Assembly: GCA_013407085.1 (NCBI GenBank)
Contig: JACCGJ010005287.1
Location: 1-64,000 of the forward strand
DNA from: Atriophallophorus winterbourni
Lineage: Eukaryota > Platyhelminthes > Trematoda > Plagiorchiida > Microphallidae
DNA length: 64,000 bases
Reading direction: 5' to 3'
The first letter of the stretch is position 1, and each line of letters opens with the position of its first letter. A program made the position numbers and the translations under genes. The notes beneath the pieces are model-generated. The model saw nothing but the letters and a program-made list of their open reading frames with translations, was not told the origin of the DNA and searched no databases. This document shows, piece by piece, positions 45,339 through 55,120 of this stretch.

Positions 45339-46661
45339 TTATGCCGATGCACACTGGACACGGGGATTATGTCCTTCATGCTCCCCATCTTCGTCGTACG
45401 CCTCCGAACGTCCATAGTAACCATGTTCTTGATGAGCGTCATGTTGCGGATTAAATTCATGTAGAGCCACCTCTTCGACATCCATCGGGATAGGATCTCG
45501 TCGCGATGGAGTAGGCAAAAGAGAACGCAGTTTGCCCAAAAGTTCTGGTGACAAAAAGTGATCTGGAGGGAAAGTGACTTCAAACTGAACGATTAGTAGA
45601 CCTCGTTCAAACGGATTCTTGTAATGAGGCATCCCTTCGCCTTCTATTGCTCTGAATTCACCATCTTTAAAAACTTCACCTGAGAAATAAAAATCGGAGT
45701 AAAATACGAAGTCCAAGTATAACACCATTTTTATTTGGCAGAATGTCAAATGTGCTTACCGGGTTTAGAAGTTAAGACAAGCGTGCGCTTATCTAGCGTT
45801 TCAATCGTGCGTTTAAAACCACATATGGCTTCCGATAATGTTAAATTCATTGTATACAAGAGATCATTCTGGTTCCGACGGAACCGATCGTGGCGCTGTT
45901 GATTAATAACGATTGCAATATCACCGGGTTCGATACCTGGTTCACGATCACCTTCCCCAGTCAATCTAATAGTCCGTCCATCTTCCATTCCCTTCAGAAT
46001 GTTAACTTCAACAACTTTCTTTCCCCGTACAACCTTCTCGCCATTACATGTTTTGCAACAATGCTTTGGGTCAATGATTTCCCGTCGCCCGTTACAAGAA
46101 GAGCACTTATTTTGGATTTGCTGTACATACCCAATACCAAGTTGCCGAATGACAGTTTCAATGCCGGTGCCACGACACGTACGACAAGGCTGTACCGCTC
46201 CAGCTTCTCCCCCAAGACCATCGCACTTAGGACAGAGATCATTCCGATTAATCGCCAATTTTCGGACGGCTCCATTGTATAGATCTTCCAGTTTTACAGG
46301 CAATTGGTAAACTGTATCTTTACCACGAGGTGGACCCCTGGGGCGACGACTGCCTCCAAAGAACATCTGGAAAATGTCCGACGGATCGTGGAAGGTGTCT
46401 GGTCCACTGCCCTCTTTAATGGCTTCTTCACCGCCCGCATCATAAATACGTCGCTTTTTCGGGTCGCTCAAAACTTCGAAAGCACGCGAAATCTCTTTGA
46501 ACTGGAAATAGAAGATATTACATAGTTACCTTTTCGCCATCACTCCCGCTTTTGTCCGGATGATGCTGCAAAGCCATTTTCTTATATGCCTTTTTAATTT
46601 CTTCTTGAGTTGCATTAGGAGAAATCCCGAGGATATCGTAATACTTTGATTCTACGACCAT
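45339..46661 (-). CDS. DNAJA: DnaJ homolog subfamily A (type I Hsp40 co-chaperone), 404 aa
   Basis: The coding sequence joins 46661-46530, 46501-45760 and 45679-45339. Both introns (28 nt and 80 nt) have GT-AG ends, and the join gives 404 residues, close to the roughly 400 of human DNAJA1/2/4. The J domain (about 5-67) has HPD at 34-36. A short Gly/Phe-type region (about 87-104) follows. Next come four CxxCxGxG-type zinc motifs at C134/C137, C150/C153, C177/C180 and C193/C196. The client-binding domains end with '[14 protein letters not shown]'. The C-terminus is CASA, a CaaX box for prenylation as in DNAJA1/A2. It would stimulate Hsp70 ATPase and deliver unfolded clients in the cytosol. The start was chosen because '[12 protein letters not shown]' is the usual type I beginning. 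Which of A1, A2 or A4 it corresponds to is not resolved. Confidence 0.96.
45680..45759 (-). other. 80-nt intron 2 of the DNAJ gene
   Basis: It starts GTAAGCACA and ends TTATTTCTCAG, splitting the Gly codon before 'EVFKDGEF' (phase 1). Confidence 0.93.
46502..46529 (-). other. 28-nt intron 1 of the DNAJ gene
   Basis: It starts GTAACTATG and ends ATTTCCAG, with phase 0 between Lys44 and Phe45. It contains an in-frame TAA and 28 is not a multiple of three, so it must be removed. Confidence 0.9.
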
Positions 46662-46669
46662 GGTGAAAA

Positions 46670-46690
46670 CCTAACAAAAAACAGAACTGA
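46670..46690 (-). promoter_or_regulatory. Splice acceptor just upstream of the DNAJ ATG (5' UTR intron or trans-splicing)
   Basis: On the minus strand a T-rich stretch ending TTTTTTGTTAG lies 9 nt before the ATG. Such a near acceptor could serve a 5' UTR intron or spliced-leader addition, which occurs in flukes. No donor was identified. Confidence 0.4.
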
Positions 46691-46930
46691 AATGTAATCC
46701 AACAATGAAAAAACAAAATATCGATGGCATCAATTTCGAAGCTCACAGTAAAGAATTCTACTGCCTCTACCTGGTGACAGTAAACAGTTAGAAATTGGTG
46801 ATGAAGTGGAAGTACGTGATGCGAGGACTTCGAAAACCTTGCATCAAAACAACGCCGATCGGATTGTTAATTTATCAGATAGGTTTTTATATTTTCGTAA
46901 CACGTGGATGAGATTTCATTCGCAACTTAA
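46691..46930. other. Upstream flank of the DNAJ gene
   Basis: No coding sequence. The promoter must lie here or further up; no TATA box is convincing. Confidence 0.3.
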
Positions 46931-47210
46931 CATCCATGAACGTACAGAACACTATCTCAGCCCACGTAGTCTCTGACTGTGCGGCACTTTGCTTGGATCA
47001 GGCTTGTGCTTTCGCATCACACACACATCACAAAACAATATAAGCCAAACGATTTTCGCATACTGTACCAATTGCATCGTATAGTACTAATTCTAATGCT
47101 ATAAATGACAACGCGCTGTAGCCTCAGTTGCATTCGCTCTTGTTAGATGGTGTATGCCTGGGTAAAATCAAGTTGGACCTATGACTGCGGTACTTTGCCT
47201 ACCCACACAA
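46931..47210 (-). repeat. SINE-like repeat pieces, minus strand
   Basis: 46945-47025 reads 'ATCTCAGCCCACGTAGTC', 'TGCGGCACTTTGCTTGG' and 'ATCAGGCTTGTG', the reverse of 47965-48010. A second similar piece lies at about 47175-47215 ('GACTGCGGTACTTTGCC'). Confidence 0.55.
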
Positions 47211-47940
47211 AGCACGAAACTGCTGTTAGCTGAAGTTCAGGTAACGAAGTCAGGATATTCAAAAGCAAAATCAGCCATCCAGATTAAGCAGTGAATACAC
47301 ACGCAAACATGTTATTTACACGATTTCTACACCACTGAATCTTAATATCGCAATTAAATTAATCAAATGGGCAGTTGTGTACAGTTTGAATAAACCTATG
47401 GATTGAGATACTGCCGTTGTCGATAGTGAGAATGACATGCTGCTGCGATTTTTACCAGTTATTAACTAACGACACACGAGACTCAAATTAAGCAATTATT
47501 AAATAGCTGCGGCTCGAAAAACAAAATCAGGTGTTGTTGAACTTTGCTTTTAATTTTTCGTTTTCAAGTTATTTGCACACAAACTAGATTTTTTTTATCA
47601 TCATACATCTGCAAATAAAACATTTTATCGGGCGTGTGACATCACGCAATGCTTCCATTACGGGTCGCTGCCATTGTTTTATATGATGGGTAGGCGGTGT
47701 TGTAGTTCGTTTTACATTCGTACCTACACCTAGGTTATTTAGCGTTGAGTGTTAGGTATATTACAAAACAGGTCTACCTTACGGGTGGCAAGTACATTAG
47801 TTCGTTAAATTTAAAACAAAGTAAATTCCAAGCCTGAAATAAACGAAACGGCCGCAGTCATGCAATGCATGTGGGATGTAAAACTATAATGTTGTTGAAG
47901 ACTATCGAAATATAAGAAAAGAAAAATGACAGTGAGACTA
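47211..47940. other. No recognised gene
   Basis: Upstream of the DNAJ gene; AT-rich, with short frames only. Confidence 0.35.
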
Positions 47941-47949
47941 CAGGGTATG

Positions 47950-48095
47950 TATGCATGATGTATGAAATCACAAGCCTGATCCAGGCAAAGTGCCGCAAAG
48001 CCAGGGACTGCACTACAGGGTGGATCAGCATGAGCACATTACCGGTGCATATCAATCTAGCACGGTTACCTGCGCAGTACAAAAATATTGGGCGA
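47950..48095 (+). repeat. SINE-like repeat, partial, plus strand
   Basis: 'GTATGAAATCACAAGCCTG' followed by 'AGGCAAAGTGCCGCAAAG' and 'ATTACCGGTGCATATC'. The first block matches the end of the repeats at 603-955 and 55969-56283. Confidence 0.6.
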
Positions 48096-48474
48096 GTGCT
48101 ACATGTGGACGAACTTAGACCCATGAGCTTGAAACAAAATACATATTTATACGTATTCCCATCACACAGAAATCACACGACAGATTTCAAGTAGGCTCAA
48201 TAAAACCAAGTTCTGTGAACCATGAAACAGAGGATGAACGGTAAAAAAATTATATTTGAAGTCACTTTTGGACAAGGCTACCACGCACATTCGGGTGGCG
48301 TTAAACGGTTCAGATGGCAGCTTTTTGCTACAGTAAACATTGCACGCATAATGAAATGACTACCTATTTAAAAGCGATATATCACCTGTTCCCGTGCCGG
48401 ACGAACCCCAAACTCCTCTACATATAATTTTCCAAAGCCTTTGATAGAGTTCACCTCACGATACTTCTTTACAA

Positions 48475-48700
48475 GCAACATGTGCGCCTAACACCGCGCT
48501 GAAATGATTGGCCACCGGTAATGAGCTGCATGCTGAAATACGCTGGAGTTTCACTACCATTTCCATTTACATTTTGTTTCTCATATCTGTTTAGGTCCTG
48601 ACAACCTGACAGTATCTAAGCCCACGTGTAGTATATGACAGTGCAGGCTGTTGCTTTGATTCGTGAGCGACCTGGCAGTACCTCAGCCTACATACCACCA
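48475..48700 (-). repeat. SINE-like repeat, partial, minus strand
   Basis: 'GTGCGCCTAACACCGCGC', 'CACCGGTAATGAGCTGC' and 'AACCTGACAGTATCTAAGC' parallel the copy at 45000-45205. A second 'CCTGGCAGTACCTCAGCC' unit lies at about 48670. Confidence 0.6.
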
Positions 48701-48739
48701 TGACAATCACAAATAAATCAAAATAATAAATCAAATAAA

Positions 48740-49330
48740 CCCAAAAGTTGTCATAGCCGAGGGTGGCAGTAGGGATAAGTTCCCACTGTTTATAAAATGC
48801 TCCCATATAGCATGCGTCTCAAATAGCCTCTGACAACCAAGTCCAGCTACTGGCCTGCACGAGTGGCTCTCCGAGCCCGGCGGAACTGCTTCTACCAACA
48901 GAAGGGGCGAGGGCGAGTGACTGGCGCCTGAAAACCAGTTTGCTTCGGGCAGATGTAGCTCATTAGCCTGGGAGGGCGTTTCATCTAAGGGATGGAAAAC
49001 CCTGATTTTAAACCTCCGCTGCCTTGCGAGATACCCGATCGCGGAAAAGGCTTCAGGAGAAAACCCTGAGGAAAAACCTGGAACAGAGTCTGGTAGCCAC
49101 CTCTTTCTGTCAACTCCCTGCTGCCTTGCAGGTCGCACTTGGTTTTGCAAAGGCTAGAGAAGCTGACTCGAACAAACGCCGAGTGGTGCTAGGGACGCCA
49201 CTTTGTACCCAAATTCCCAAGAATCTTCATTGAAGCCGACTCATCCTCCAAGAGATTGTCGCACAAAAGTAAAAGTAAAGTAAATAAATCAAATCCACGG
49301 CGCATCGGCTGTCGCGAACGATAATCGGGT
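48740..49330. other. GC-richer block, possible 5' part of the RTE LINE
   Basis: Its composition is clearly richer in G+C than the surroundings, and a 139-codon minus-strand frame is open (49150-48731) without recognised motifs. Its position directly before the RTE coding remnant suggests it is the 5' region of that element, but the endonuclease N-terminal blocks are not readable in it. Confidence 0.35.
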
Positions 49331-49539
49331 AGCTTTGCCAGCTGCATTCAGCGGCACGGGTAAGCAAAAACTTTTGACCCTACCCTTCATCCTGTTTTTA
49401 CCCCTCACCCTCCCACTTTTTAAGTATCCTTCAGCATCCAGTGTGATAAGCCGCCGACCTGAACCTTTTCGAAGGTCAGCATATTTTCAAGCCAAAACAT
49501 TTTATAAAACCGTGCACGTCAGTGTGCAACTTGGCGTCC

Positions 49540-51480
49540 GCCTAAAGATGATCTGACATGGACACAAATTGACCATCTCACCATAAACGCTAGATGGAAG
49601 GGCTGCGTTAAAGACTGTCAGTCCTAATGGAACACTTGCATAGATTCCGATCACGGGCTCATTCGATCAAAATTTACATTAAATTTCACTCGTCTAAATA
49701 CAGTCATCTCTAAACGCATACCCTTCGAGAAGCTTTCGAAGCCTAAAATTCAGCAAGCTTACCGCGGTGGGTTAGCAGATAATCTTTTCACCGTGATGTC
49801 TGAAAATATCACACAGAAATGGAATGCAATTGCTACTATAATACACGATGTCTCTGAGTCGGCATATGACAGTCTCGTTTCTGACAGGAGGTCCAACCGG
49901 ATCTACTAGGCTACCCTTAGATTACTAATAGAAAGGCGAAGGATTCCTTCTGGTTCTCGATATAACGCACAATGGAGAGGCGTCAGAAATAATCTCAAGC
50001 ATAGCATTCGATCATACAGGGAAGCGTGGTGGCTGCAAAAAATTTAAAACATGGAAGCAGTCAACAATTCAGTTAGCGTCCGAAGACTGTTCCAGTTAAG
50101 TCAATCTACAGGTTCTAAAACCATTGGGGTCAGCGCGAAAAATCGCAGATAAGGATGGCGCCTAAATCGCTAACAAAGAGCGCCGCTTGTCTTGCTAAGC
50201 GGAGCATTATCACGAGCAATTTATCTGGAAAATAGCAAATAGTACATTGGTCAGTTGATTTGACACCTCCGAGCGAAGCAGAAGTCAAGCTCATTTAGTC
50301 AATAAAAATATTCAAGACAGCTGGTCCTGATGGACTGGTCCCGGGTCTTTTCAAGCAGGGTTGAGATAAATTATTATGCACACTAGATGACAATTTTGTC
50401 AGGTATGGGATGCGGAAACTATTACCCAGTTTTGGGGAGAATCTATAACCATACCTATTTTTAAAAATGTGCATATTTCTTGCTCTAACCACTGGAGAAT
50501 AAGCCTTACGTCATTACACAGCTTCTCTTTTCAATGTCTCGGGCGCCTTATATTACACACAGAATCATAGAGTCCTGAACATCAAGCTGGATTTTGTTTC
50601 GGTAGAGATGTCTATCACATATTCGCTCTTCTGCAAGATCTAAACCATCGATATACTAATAGGCATCCCCCCGTAGCGATCTTTCTTGATTTTAAGGGAG
50701 CCTTTGTTTCCGCCGATAGGAACGCATTATTTAATACCTTATTACACAAAGGTGTTCCGCAAAAATACGCGAACATATTACAGGCGCTCTATTCCTATAG
50801 TTTTGTTCGCGTTAAGGCGTACAGTAGCCTGTCAACCAACTTTCTTACGGTTAGTGGTGCCCAAAAAAGGTGTCCAATTTCTCTATTTTTGTATAATTTT
50901 GTGATTGACGGTATAATGGATGCATGAAATGCAAGCATACCGACGCCGGGCATTCAAATAAGGTTGCAATAATGAACTTTCCGGTTTAGAATAGGCTGGT
51001 GACTTAGTTTGCCTTATCGATTCGTATATGAAGGATCAAGCTACTTTAAACTATTCGGTATGCGCTGTTTGTTACAGGATAATGATCCGAGTGAAACCGC
51101 GCTCAGCCTCAACAATTAGGAACTTGCGAGTGTAGACTGTTTTACATATTTAGGTAGTTGCATTACTAGTGACGCGTCTTTATATAAAAGGATTTCAGTT
51201 AGCGCCAAAGAGGTTTGTTTCTAAAGCCTAACGCTAGAATTTGCGCTGTTTTGCTGTACGGATGTGAAACCTGGCGAGTGAAAAAAGAAGAAATGAGACT
51301 ATTACAGTTCTTCAACAATCACTGTCTCCGCACGATCGGAAACGTAACGCAACTATTCGTAATAGAATCTTTGGTAACGAAGTTGATATCGAAAAACAAG
51401 TTAACATGTATAGACTATGCTAGTTGGGCCACGTATTGCGAGTGAGAAATAATCGTTTTTCTAACGCGGTTTTGATTACC
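49540..51480 (+). mobile_element. RTE-clade LINE remnant
   Basis: The end of the endonuclease reads 'LTWTQIDHLTINARWKG' and, after a stop, 'NTCIDSDHGLIRSKF' (about 49553-49670). RT blocks in scattered frames are 'TAGPDGLVPGLF' (about 50322), 'PVAIFLDFKGAFVSADRN' (about 50671), 'LFLYNFVIDGIMDA' (about 50882) and the late motif 'VLLYGCETWRVKKEEMR' (51242-51300). The YADD block is not readable. This LLYGCETW ending is usual for RTE elements and distinct from all CR1 copies here. It has many stops and is old. Confidence 0.75.
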
Positions 51481-51869
51481 ACTCCTAACTCGGAAAAAGC
51501 TTTCGTTGTCTCGAGCAGATGAGGACTTTGACCGTCAGACCAGCTGCAGTTGGTGCGACTCGTCTCCTAGGTATAGTGTTGAGTGGCTGTCATATTCTTG
51601 GAGTTTGATTAATCTTTTATGTTTTCAAGTGAAGTGGCGAGGATAGCTTGTTATGATGCATTACAGTGAAAGCCGGAAGAATCTGTCATGCTGATGTCGC
51701 TCTACTCGTTCACAACACTTACTTGAATGCACGTTTGATTCGAGCTGTAGGCACTTTATCCCAGTGTCTGTGCCAAATGCCTTATAGATTCGGTAGCTTT
51801 TTAAGTCCCATCGTTCCCTATCTTTTTAGAATTTTTACCATGCCAACGGTGTAGTGCTGTCCATACTGA

Positions 51870-52340
51870 TGATGATGACCTCAGTTGAATATGGTATACC
51901 AAAAGGATCGATTCTCGGACCACACCTATTTCTTTGTTTCATTAATGAAGGGATAAAATCATAATTTTTAATGCTAGCTGATGACACTAAAATATGGCGC
52001 GAGAAAACCTGCACTAACGACATAAACGACTTGCCTGTTCTTTGTCGAACCGCTTGCCGTTTAATAACGGGAAAATGTCGTGCACTTCGGATCCAACAAC
52101 AGGGTAACTCTACATATACCTTGGGCGATACACCCACAGATCATTAGCCACCAAGAGAGAAACTTTTGGGTGTTGCTATAGAACGACAGGATGTCCAAAT
52201 CAATGCTTCAAGGCAACAAATGTCGAATCACAAAGTTAGTCTGATGACTATATTAAACGGTGCTAAGGTAGAAATCCAGAAGAAGGCGGTTGTACAGTAC
52301 ACAAGAATTCCGACTAACAAGCATATACAGTTCACATAAC
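51870..52340 (+). pseudogene. CR1 LINE RT fragment
   Basis: 'VEYGIPKGSILGPHLFLCF' (about 51880) and 'MLADDTKIWREKTC' (about 51970), where LFADD reads MLADD, are followed by 'REKLLGVAIERQDVQINAS'. The frame is broken by several stops. Confidence 0.75.
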
Positions 52341-52599
52341 GCAATGTCGAGCAATGAGAATGAAAAATAACTGCATAAGCTTAGCGCCATGCCTCGTTGG
52401 TAAAATCACATAAACTGTAGATTTTTAGAGGCTGAAAATCGACAGCGAGCACTGATAATAACGGATTAACTAGCATAGATGGGAGTTTTACAAAATTCTG
52501 TTGAAAACAAAAAATTCACTTACCAGAAGCAAATCAACCGCCAAGTGAACAGCCAGAAAGTTCCAACATGATTTGCCTATTAAAACATTTGTGACAATT
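52341..52599. other. No recognised gene
   Basis: Flank between the CR1 fragment and the LTR element. Confidence 0.4.
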
Positions 52600-52774
52600 T
52601 GTGATGATTGTTTGAATAGCAACCAATACTAATCGATAATTTTTGTAATCAAAATTCTCGTTGTTAGTTACGTTAATTGATACAAGCTATGTGATTCAAG
52701 TAACTGTGGTTAATTCTCACTTCTATTCCTGTGTTGGTTATTTCGCTCAATTCAATACAATTCAATTCATTACA
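52600..52774 (+). repeat. 5' LTR of the BRC-carrying element
   Basis: 175 bp, from TGTGATGATTG to ATTCATTACA; followed after two bases by TGGCGTCGCGATC, a plausible tRNA primer site. Confidence 0.9.
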
Positions 52775-52776
52775 AT

Positions 52777-52790
52777 TGGCGTCGCGATCA
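52777..52790 (+). other. Primer-binding site of the BRC-carrying element
   Basis: TGGCGTCGCGATC starts with TGG, the complement of the CCA end of tRNAs, two bases after the 5' LTR. The tRNA is not identified. Confidence 0.5.
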
Positions 52791-52793
52791 GCT

Positions 52794-53068
52794 ATGTCGT
52801 TCGGACCTCTCAATGTTCATGGAACCCCAGAGAAATTGAAGATTACCTGAAACGTTTTGAACTTTGGTGTCTCACCTCGGGTGAAATGCCTGATTCAATT
52901 TTCACTGCGCATTTTCTTACTTCAGCAGAAGAAGATGTTTATGATTTGCTAAAACATTTATCATTTCCTATCCTACCTGCTAAGAAGACTTTCGATGAAT
53001 TGAAATCAGTTCTATTAGGGCATGTCACTACGAAAAATTTCGAAATTGCTGAACGTGCACGCTTGTGA
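52794..53068 (+). pseudogene. Gag N-terminal part of the BRC-carrying element
   Basis: ATG at 52794 gives 'MSFGPLNVHGTP', the common start of Gypsy gag proteins in flukes. A one-base shift near 52830 moves the frame, which then reads 'DYLKRFELWCLTSGEMPD', 'AHFLTSAEEDVYDLLKHL' and 'TTKNFEIAERAR' until a CR1 insertion ends it at 53066-53068. Confidence 0.8.
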
Positions 53069-53350
53069 ACTCACCAAACCAGCAAACTTTCAAGAGAAGC
53101 CTTGATGCCTATTTGACCCTAAACCCATGCATTGAAGAAAACTATACATCTTAACACCATACACCTACATTTGTTATCCCACCAATCGAAAACAATTTCT
53201 GCCCTTGGATATTTACTTGATTTTTGAACTGCCCAGTAAGCAATCTAATCCCATTTTTGCTTGTTATATTATTCGTTGTTGTCATATTATTCTGTGGTTT
53301 TTTGTAAAGCTATATGATTTTTAGACCATTAAAATTGAATTGAATTGAAT
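53066..53350 (+). mobile_element. CR1 3' end inserted in gag
   Basis: The last codons of a CR1 ORF2 ('LDAYLTLNPCIEENYTS') and its 3' UTR ('CTGTGGTTTTTTGTAAAG', 'TTAGACCATTAAAATTGAAT') end in a repeated TTGAA unit. The gag frame is interrupted at CGCTT and resumes directly after the tail at 53347. Confidence 0.82.
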
Positions 53351-53358
53351 TCAATACA

Positions 53359-53845
53359 ATGCGAAGACAAGAAAACCAGTCTATTCGTCAATTTATTTTG
53401 GAATTGCAAATACAGGGTACAGGTTGTGCATTCGAAGATAAACTATATGATCATTTAAGAGATCGTTTAATTGCTGGTAATAATGAACCCGATTTATATC
53501 ACCAGTTATTGATGTTGAATAATCCAACTTATGAAAATGTCAAGAGAATATGCGATCAATATGAAGATGTTTCAAAAGAAATTAATCATCAAATTAATGC
53601 TGACACTCAAACCGACCATAGCGACAAAGTGATTCTGATGTCAAACCAGACAGAGTAAGCGAATTCGGCAAAAGAAAGTCTAATTTTGACAATCAGAAGT
53701 TTGGAAAATCTGCATCTTGCGGCAAGTTACATTCTCGATTTACTTGTCCATTTCGTAATGCTAAATGTTTTAAGTGTGGTAAACTTGGACATATTCAGTC
53801 AGTTTGTCGAAATTCTAAGACATGTTATGTGCATAGTAATGGTAC
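53359..53845 (+). pseudogene. Gag C-terminal part and zinc knuckles of the BRC-carrying element
   Basis: 53359-53658 reads 'QENQSIRQFILELQIQG' and 'LYDHLRDRLIAGNNEPD', the conserved gag region of Gypsy elements in flukes. After a stop at 53656-53658 another frame has 'CGKLHSRFTC' and a full CCHC knuckle 'CFKCGKLGHIQSVC' (about 53768-53809). It would bind element RNA. Confidence 0.85.
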
Positions 53846-54245
53846 AAAAGTCATCAATGTTGAAAATCAAATCAGCTCACTATCTTTATCAGTGTCACCA
53901 TCCATAGTGTCTCATACTCGTAAACGTATATTCAGTAGTTATGGTTCCAAAGAATTTATACTTGATACAGGAAGTGTGGAATCATTGATTTCATTGAATG
54001 ATTTGAAACATTTTGCCCCTGATGCTCAAATTCATCAATCTGACATTTCGATTCACGGCGTTACAGGACATTCTGTACCTGTTGTCGGAGTTTGCTCTAT
54101 TCCAATCAGATACGGTACTGCAAAACCAGTTGAGTGTTCATTCATTTTTACGAAATCTGGTCTACCTATTCTTGGCTTACAATCGCTGAAGTTACTCAAT
54201 ATTGACTTTTCCTTTTTTGTCTACAAGTTCATTAACAAAAAATGA
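53829..54245 (+). CDS. Retroviral-type aspartic protease of the BRC-carrying element
   Basis: The 138-codon frame has the catalytic motif 'FILDTGSVESLISL' (about 53956-53997) and the later 'FIFTKSGLPILGLQSLKLL', corresponding to the ILG block near the end of the protease. It starts directly after the zinc knuckle in the same frame. A frameshift in the T-rich stretch near 54215 leads to the stop at 54243-54245; the pol reading continues in the other frames. The domain itself is unbroken and has its catalytic Asp. Confidence 0.82.
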   Translation: MHSNGTKVINVENQISSLSLSVSPSIVSHTRKRIFSSYGSKEFILDTGSVESLISLNDLKHFAPDAQIHQSDISIHGVTGHSVPVVGVCSIPIRYGTAKPVECSFIFTKSGLPILGLQSLKLLNIDFSFFVYKFINKK

Positions 54246-54268
54246 CTCTCATGCAATGAAATATTTAA

Positions 54269-55081
54269 CTCGTCAGTGTGCATTCCGGTGGCATGAACAT
54301 AAAACCTGTTCATTCAGAAATAACTGGTCATCATATATTTTTGAAACGTCGCCTGATTACACATGGTCTAGGAGAACCTGTCGGAAAAGCCAAGGCTCTA
54401 TTGCATACAAACGATGATGATACCTTAACTATGCCGCCTAGCGAAAAACGAAACGATGACTTTCATACATCCTATCATAGTATGGACAACGCTCCAGTTA
54501 CTCTGGATATTCAAACTGCATCTGGAAAGACAGTTCGACCGATTTCTAACAGTGCCATTGGTCGTACTAAAGCTCTTTTGTTTGATGATGAAAATTTGAC
54601 TTCCGTATCAACTAACTCAAGCGCTACTCCTGTCAACACGTCCACATCCGCCCGTATCATTGATTCAAACGGAAAATCCAGTTTCCATTACCAAGAAAAA
54701 GGCTTCAAAGTTAGCAAACTCCAGCATTCATCAGATACCATTTCAAATAAATCACCAAACTCATCTTATCAAGCGAATTCAGCACTGCCTTCTAGCTCAT
54801 CTAAACGATCATCAGATAATGTACTTTTTAAAACCGCAAGAGGAAAAGCGTTAATCGTACCTTCGACTACTGCTATTGATAAAGCGAGAGAATTGTTGGC
54901 AACTGTGGATGACGTTTTGGGTTCGCTGGGACCTCCGTGTGTTCAATCAATTCAACCTGCAGACACTGGACAAGCTTCTGATGAAAAAGCAACAAACTTG
55001 TCACATAATTTGTCTTCTGAGAATACTGAATTATGTGAACCTGTCAGAGAATCGGAAAGACTGACGAACAAACCTATTTAA
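54269..55081 (+). CDS. RT stub fused in frame to BRCA2-like BRC repeats
   Basis: The frame is open from 54269 to the TAA at 55079-55081; the first ATG is at 54293. The first part, 'NIKPVHSEITGHHIFLKRR' to 'GLGEPV' (54296-54382), is the N-terminal edge of a Gypsy RT. From 54383 the text is unlike pol. 'GKAKALLHTNDDD' resembles the end of a BRC repeat. Then comes a nearly complete BRC repeat, 'IQTASGKTVRPISNSAIG' (from 54509) followed by 'RTKALLFDDEN' (to 54595). Another is 'FKTARGKALIVPSTTAID' (from 54827) followed by 'KARELLA' (to 54901). Both keep the TAxGK core; the second keeps the FxxA motif and the first the LFDE-like motif (LFDD) that BRC repeats use to bind RAD51. Spacers are Ser/Thr-rich. 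BRC repeats otherwise belong to BRCA2. I infer capture of a host BRCA2-like fragment. Expression is unknown. Confidence 0.82.
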   Translation, partial: LVSVHSGGMNIKPVHSEITGHHIFLKRRLITHGLGEPVGKAKALLHTNDDDTLTMPPSEKRNDDFHTSYHSMDNAPVTLDIQTASGKTVRPISNSAIGRTKALLFDDENLTSVSTNSSATPVNTSTSARIIDSNGKSSFHYQEKGFKVSKLQHSSDTISNKSPNSSYQANSALPSSSSKRSSDNVLFKTARGKALIVPSTTAIDKARELLATVDDVLGSLGPPCVQSIQPADTGQASDEKATNLSHNLSSENTELCEPVRESERLTNKPI

Positions 55082-55120
55082 GATTACGAAAATCCGAGGA
55101 CGATTAGGAGCTGCAGTGGT

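Noticed and set aside
45890..46310. Plus-strand frames of 130 and 103 codons opposite the DNAJ gene
   Set aside because: Antisense shadows of exon 2; no motif of their own.
54202..54417. 71-codon plus-strand frame overlapping the start of the BRC frame
   Set aside because: It carries only a short piece of the shifted pol reading between two frameshifts and is otherwise out of frame with RT and BRC.
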